A DNA stretch of 64,000 nt from Pigmentiphaga sp. H8. Its GTDB lineage: Bacteria; Pseudomonadota; Gammaproteobacteria; Burkholderiales; Burkholderiaceae_B. Within the stretch, counting starts at the first letter, position 1. Every line of letters starts with the position of its first letter. This document shows positions 60,709 to 64,000 of the stretch, piece after piece. The notes beneath the pieces are model-generated. The model was not told where the DNA came from. It ran no database searches and was given only the letters and a program-made list of their open reading frames with translations. The stretch covers positions 2,542,001 to 2,606,000 of the forward strand of contig NZ_CP033966.1 in the NCBI RefSeq assembly GCF_003854895.1, read 5' to 3'. Position numbers and translations under genes: made by a program.

Positions 60709-60716
60709 GGCCGCCC

Positions 60717-61139
60717 ATGCCCGTCCTGCCCCTGGCCCCCGGCGTCGCCATCGATGAAGACGAGATCGTCTTCACGATGATCCGCGCGCAGGGGGCGGGC
60801 GGCCAGAACGTCAACAAGGTGTCGAGCGCGGTCCACCTGCGCTTCGACCTGGCCGCCTCGTCGCTGCCGCCGGCGTGGAAAGAAGCGCTGATGCAGAAGG
60901 CGGACCGGCGCATCTCCAGCGCCGGCGTGGTGGTGATCAAGGCGCAGGCCTATCGCAGCCAGGAAAAGAACCGGGCCGACGCGCTGGAACGCCTGACGGC
61001 CCTGCTGGCCTCGGTGGCGGAACCGCCCAAGCCGCGCAAGGCCACGCGGCCCACCAAGGGATCGCAGCAGCGCCGCCTGCAGCGCAAGGTGCGGCACGGC
61101 GAGGTCAAGCGGATGCGCGGCCGCGTGAGCGAGGACTGA
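60717..61139 (+). CDS. arfB: Alternative ribosome-rescue factor / peptidyl-tRNA hydrolase ArfB
   Basis: A 140-residue release-factor-like protein that rescues stalled ribosomes. The catalytic GGQ lies in RAQGAGGQNVNKVSSAVHLRF (about 23-43), and the C-terminal basic tail (KPRKATRPTKGSQQRRLQRKVRHGEVKRMRG), which sits in the empty mRNA channel, is complete. It starts eight bases after bioB and is probably transcribed with it, a packing relation rather than a functional one. Confidence 0.92.
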   Translation: MPVLPLAPGVAIDEDEIVFTMIRAQGAGGQNVNKVSSAVHLRFDLAASSLPPAWKEALMQKADRRISSAGVVVIKAQAYRSQEKNRADALERLTALLASVAEPPKPRKATRPTKGSQQRRLQRKVRHGEVKRMRGRVSED

Positions 61140-61154
61140 GATCCGCGCGGCGCC

Positions 61155-61715
61155 CTACAGTCCCAGTTTCTTCCAGCCTTCGTGGCCCAGTTCGCGCAGC
61201 GTCTCGATGTTGCGTTCGTAGATGCTCTCGGCTTCCGGGAACGCCTCCATGGCCTTGTCCACGCTGGCCTCGCGCAGCAGGTGCAGGGTGGGGTAGGGCG
61301 AGCGGTTGCTGTAGTTCTCGATGTCGTCGGCGCCGGTGCCCGCGAACTGGTAGTCGGGGTGGAAGCTGGCGACCTGGATCTCGCCTTCCAGGCCCAGCGC
61401 TTCCACGGCGGCGTCGGCCTCGTCCAGGAACTCGTTGTAGTCGTAGAAATCGGCCAGCGCCCAGGGGTGGATCAGCAGCACGGTGTCGACCTGTTCCGGG
61501 TCGCTCTGCGCCAGCGTGCGCAGGCATGCGCCCAGTTCTTCGAGCAGCGCGTCGGGGTCGCGCGCGTCGCTGACCACGTACTGGATCTGGCCCTTCGTGT
61601 GGACGGCCTTGGCGAAGGGACAGAGGTTCAGGCCGATGACGGCCTTCTCCAGCCACGCGCGGGTGGCGTCGACGATGGCCGGATGGGAGAGGGAATCGGG
61701 AGGGGAAGTGAACAT
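61155..61715 (-). CDS. DUF1415 family protein
   Basis: A 186-residue protein with the DUF1415 pattern: TRAWLEKAVIGLNLCPFAKAV (about 14-34), IHPWALADFYDYNEFLDEAD near 87-106, and ASFHPDYQFAGTGADDIENYSNRSPYPTLHLLRE near 120-153. The family is widespread in proteobacteria and has no assigned function; the conserved Cys-Pro-Phe and His/Asp residues hint at a catalytic or metal site. It follows the cation-efflux gene by 12 bases on the same strand. Confidence 0.85.
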   Translation of the reverse strand: MFTSPPDSLSHPAIVDATRAWLEKAVIGLNLCPFAKAVHTKGQIQYVVSDARDPDALLEELGACLRTLAQSDPEQVDTVLLIHPWALADFYDYNEFLDEADAAVEALGLEGEIQVASFHPDYQFAGTGADDIENYSNRSPYPTLHLLREASVDKAMEAFPEAESIYERNIETLRELGHEGWKKLGL

Positions 61716-61727
61716 GATGCGTGGGGC

Positions 61728-62618
61728 TCAGCTGATGCGGACCTCGGGCGAGGCGACCGCCTGTTGTTCGGGTTCGATGTGGATGACGATGGAGCTGCCT
61801 TCGATGTAGCCATGGATGGCGGCTTCCAGCCGGTCGCAGATCGCGTGGGCGGCGCCTACCGGCATCGCGCCGGGCACGACCAGATTGAATTCGATGAAGA
61901 CGCGGGGGCCCGAGCGGCGCGAGCGCAGGGTATGGGCTTGCAGCGCCCCGGTGCCGTGTTCGTGGATGATCCGCCGCACGCCGTCGACGATTTCGCGGGG
62001 CAGGGCCTCGTCCATCAGGCCGCCCACCGAGTCGCGCATCAATTGCCACCCGGACCACAGGATGTGCAGCGCCACCAGGCCGGCGATGATGGAGTCCAGG
62101 CGGGTCCAGCCGGTCAGCGCCACCAGCGCCACGCCGATCACCACGCCTATCGACGAGACCACGTCGGTCCACAGGTGGCGGCCGTCGGCGACCAGCGCCG
62201 GCGAGTGCCAGCGGCGCCCGTAGCGCATCAGCAAGGCTCCCCAGACGCCGTTGATCAGCGTGGCGCCCAGGTTGATCGCCATGCCCAGCACCGGCGCGTC
62301 CAGCGGTCGCGGGTTCAGGAAGCCCTGGTAGGCTTCGCGCAGGATGGCCAGCGCGGCGAACACGATCAGCGTGCTTTCCAGGACCGCGGACAGGTACTCG
62401 GCCTTGTTGTGGCCGTAGGGGTGGTTGGAGTCGGCGGGAATGGCGCTGACCGACAGGGCCACCACGGTGATGACGGCCGTGGCCACGTTGATGATGCTTT
62501 CCAGCGCGTCGGAATACAGCGCGATGCTGCCGGTCAGCCGGTAGGCGAGGTATTTCAGGCCAAGGACGGCGATCCCGACGACGATGGTGGCCACGCCGAA
62601 TCTCGTGGCGCGTGTCAT
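61728..62618 (-). CDS. Cation diffusion facilitator (CDF) transporter
   Basis: A 296-residue membrane protein with about six helices and a C-terminal cytoplasmic domain. SIALYSDALESIINV (about 30-44) holds the DxxxD metal site of helix 2, and DGRHLWTDVVSSIGVV (about 146-161) holds the HxxxD site of helix 5. It exports Zn(II), Fe(II), Mn(II) or similar ions against protons. The metal cannot be chosen from these residues alone. GGAG precedes the ATG at 62618. Confidence 0.88.
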   Translation of the reverse strand: MTRATRFGVATIVVGIAVLGLKYLAYRLTGSIALYSDALESIINVATAVITVVALSVSAIPADSNHPYGHNKAEYLSAVLESTLIVFAALAILREAYQGFLNPRPLDAPVLGMAINLGATLINGVWGALLMRYGRRWHSPALVADGRHLWTDVVSSIGVVIGVALVALTGWTRLDSIIAGLVALHILWSGWQLMRDSVGGLMDEALPREIVDGVRRIIHEHGTGALQAHTLRSRRSGPRVFIEFNLVVPGAMPVGAAHAICDRLEAAIHGYIEGSSIVIHIEPEQQAVASPEVRIS

Positions 62619-62727
62619 GGGGACTCCGTGTTCCCGTGGCGCAGGAAGGGCAGGACGGGAAGGGGCATGGGCTCGGGCAGGCGTGCGGATCCCGGCATTC
62701 TAGCCGGGTCCGCGCGGTTTGCGTGCC

Positions 62728-63432
62728 CTAGCGGCCGCCCAGGCCGGGCAAGAGGCCGCGCAGGTCGGGTATCTGGAACGAGCCGCCGGGCAATTCGAAG
62801 CGCGAGGCCTGGGGCGCGCGGTCGTCCAGGGTCTCCACCCTGAAGCGGTCGCCGAAGCGCAGGAGGCCGAGCCGGTCCGCCTGCAGGCGCCGCGCCAGAT
62901 CGTCGGCGCCGGGGGGAAGCAGGGTGCCCGACAGCGAGGCCAGGCTGCGGCCCAGTTTCAGCGCCGCGGTGGTCAGTTCGCTGGCCGCGGGGGCCGAGGT
63001 CAGGACCAGCTCCTCGGTGCGCCGCTGCCGGCGGCCGTCTTCATAGGTCAGCACGTAGACGGTGCCGCCCAATCCGGCCACGGTCTCGCTGCGCGTGGTC
63101 GGCTGCAGGGACACGATGGCGCTGACCTGCTCGAGGGCGGCCGTGGGGCTGGGCATCAGGCCGCCCGCCATGCGCATCAGGTCGGCCGCTTCCATGACCA
63201 CCTGCTGTCCGTTGACGCGGCTGACGGCGTAGATCTTGTCGCCGCGGGCCAGCAGGTAGTTGTTGGGGCTCTGCGGCGAGGCGGCCCTGAGGTTGTTGCC
63301 GGCGTATTCGACCGAGGCGGAAAAAGGCTGCCCCCGGTCGTCCAGTCCGGCCAGCCGGGCGGTGCCGGCGGCGTGGGCGAGCAGGGGAAGGGACAGGGAC
63401 AACAGCGCCGTGGCGGCAATACGTAACATCAT
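62728..63432 (-). CDS. Exported protein of unknown function
   Basis: A 234-residue protein with a signal peptide (1-22, MMLRIAATALLSLSLPLLAHA in outline) and no recognised domain. The mature part is polar and rich in Leu and Arg, with a GQPFSASVEYAGNNLRAASP-type beginning. A region reading VYVLTYEDGRRQRRTEELVLT and a C-terminus GLLPGLGGR follow. Probably periplasmic. Two consecutive ATG codons (63432 and 63429) are possible starts. It lies 86 bases after the carbonic anhydrase gene on the same strand. Confidence 0.7.
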   Translation of the reverse strand: MMLRIAATALLSLSLPLLAHAAGTARLAGLDDRGQPFSASVEYAGNNLRAASPQSPNNYLLARGDKIYAVSRVNGQQVVMEAADLMRMAGGLMPSPTAALEQVSAIVSLQPTTRSETVAGLGGTVYVLTYEDGRRQRRTEELVLTSAPAASELTTAALKLGRSLASLSGTLLPPGADDLARRLQADRLGLLRFGDRFRVETLDDRAPQASRFELPGGSFQIPDLRGLLPGLGGR

Positions 63433-63518
63433 GGTCCAGGCTCCATGCGCAGCGGCCGTGCGCGGTGCAAACCGCTTGGACCGCCGATGCCCGATGACGT
63501 TGCGTAAAAATTGTTGCC

Positions 63519-64000
63519 CTAGTCCAGCGGGATGGGGCCTTCGGTGACGGGATGGAACTCGCCGGTGGCCGGGTCGCGCACCATGAGCACGCCGGTGGCG
63601 ACGCCGAAGTAGGCCCCATGCAACTGCAACTGGCCACGTTCGGCCAGGATGCGCACGCACGGGAAGGTCATCAGGTTGTTCAGGCTGTGTTCGACCGTGG
63701 CCAGTTCCAGCTGCCGGATGTACATGCCGGGGTTTTCGCCGGGCGGGACGGTGCGTTCGACCACCGGGGCGATCTGCTGCATCCATTTGCCGATGAAGTC
63801 CCCGGGCGAAAGCGGGTCGGCGCTGTTGGCGAAGGCCGAGACGCCCCCGCACAACGCGTGGCCGAGCACGACGATGTGCTTGACGCGCAGCGACTGCACC
63901 GCGAACTCCAGCGCCGCGCTGGTGCCGTGATAGTGCTGGGTGATGCCTTCGTAGGGGGGGACGAGGTTGGCGACGTTGCGGACCACGAAGATCTCGCCGG
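63519..64000 (-). CDS. Beta-carbonic anhydrase (5' end outside window)
   Basis: The C-terminal part of a beta-class carbonic anhydrase, interconverting CO2 and bicarbonate at a zinc site. The ligand pair His and Cys is visible in GHALCGGV (about 20-25 residues after VVRNVANLVPP), and YHGTSAALEFAVQSLRVKHIVVLGH is typical. The frame remains open to the right edge and the earlier zinc Cys lies beyond it, so the start is outside. The in-frame ATG at 63986 is internal: upstream codons still read GEIFVVRNVAN, as in full-length members. Confidence 0.9.
   Translation of the reverse strand, partial: GEIFVVRNVANLVPPYEGITQHYHGTSAALEFAVQSLRVKHIVVLGHALCGGVSAFANSADPLSPGDFIGKWMQQIAPVVERTVPPGENPGMYIRQLELATVEHSLNNLMTFPCVRILAERGQLQLHGAYFGVATGVLMVRDPATGEFHPVTEGPIPLD

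Overview
The window is a high-GC, gene-dense piece of a betaproteobacterial chromosome. The best guess is the family Alcaligenaceae, in the Bordetella/Achromobacter group. Three observations point there: at least eight periplasmic Bug (tripartite tricarboxylate receptor) proteins in 64 kb, a folC-dedD-cvpA-purF block, and a cysI-DUF934-cobA block. I see no rRNA or tRNA genes, integrase, transposase, phage gene or CRISPR array. This looks like an ordinary chromosome with a large aromatic-acid catabolic repertoire. All family assignments are from reading the proteins; nothing was searched.

Layout. 1-5405: a terephthalate-type dioxygenase operon (Bug receptor tphC, cut by the window edge, then tphA2, tphA3, tphB, tphA1) followed by a LysR regulator. 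5486-8064: a Bug receptor translationally coupled to a sulfatase/phosphonate monoester hydrolase-like enzyme. 8215-12792: a homogentisate operon (hmgA, fahA, Bug) divergent from an IclR regulator, with an array of 17-bp palindromes between them. 12994-16554: a von Willebrand factor A lipoprotein, a Dabb protein and two methyltransferases. 16629-18850: glutathione reductase and a beta-keto acid cleavage enzyme. 18878-24027: two small catabolic units (Bug, amidohydrolase, carboxymuconolactone-decarboxylase-like protein; flavin monooxygenase plus IclR) with a GntR regulator. 24356-38054: mostly housekeeping, namely a DUF2207 membrane protein, map, folC-dedD-cvpA-purF, cysI-DUF934-cobA, marC, dsbB, a 3-hydroxyisobutyryl-CoA hydrolase-like enzyme and a YafY/VOC pair. 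38066-51983: a CocE-type hydrolase with its Bug, divergent from a long operon that begins with a hydroxycinnamoyl-CoA hydratase/lyase and an ADP-forming CoA ligase. That operon continues through an acyl-CoA dehydrogenase, a complete molybdenum hydroxylase with its CoxG-like helper, a second crotonase, a Bug and an SDR. 51995-58959: a small cysteine-containing protein, TetR, hydrolase plus Bug, LysR, flavin monooxygenase plus Bug, and MarR. 59055-64000: an HU-like protein, bioB, arfB, DUF1415, a cation-efflux protein, an exported protein of unknown function, and a beta-carbonic anhydrase cut by the window edge.

Common logic. Every Bug receptor lies in the same transcription unit as a catabolic enzyme, and none has a TctA/TctB membrane subunit beside it. 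The enzymes would feed aromatic acids (terephthalate, homogentisate, hydroxycinnamates and others not identified) to ring-cleavage pathways that are mostly outside the window; only homogentisate cleavage is present here. A palindromic repeat family occurs three times, each time in the same orientation directly after a stop codon.
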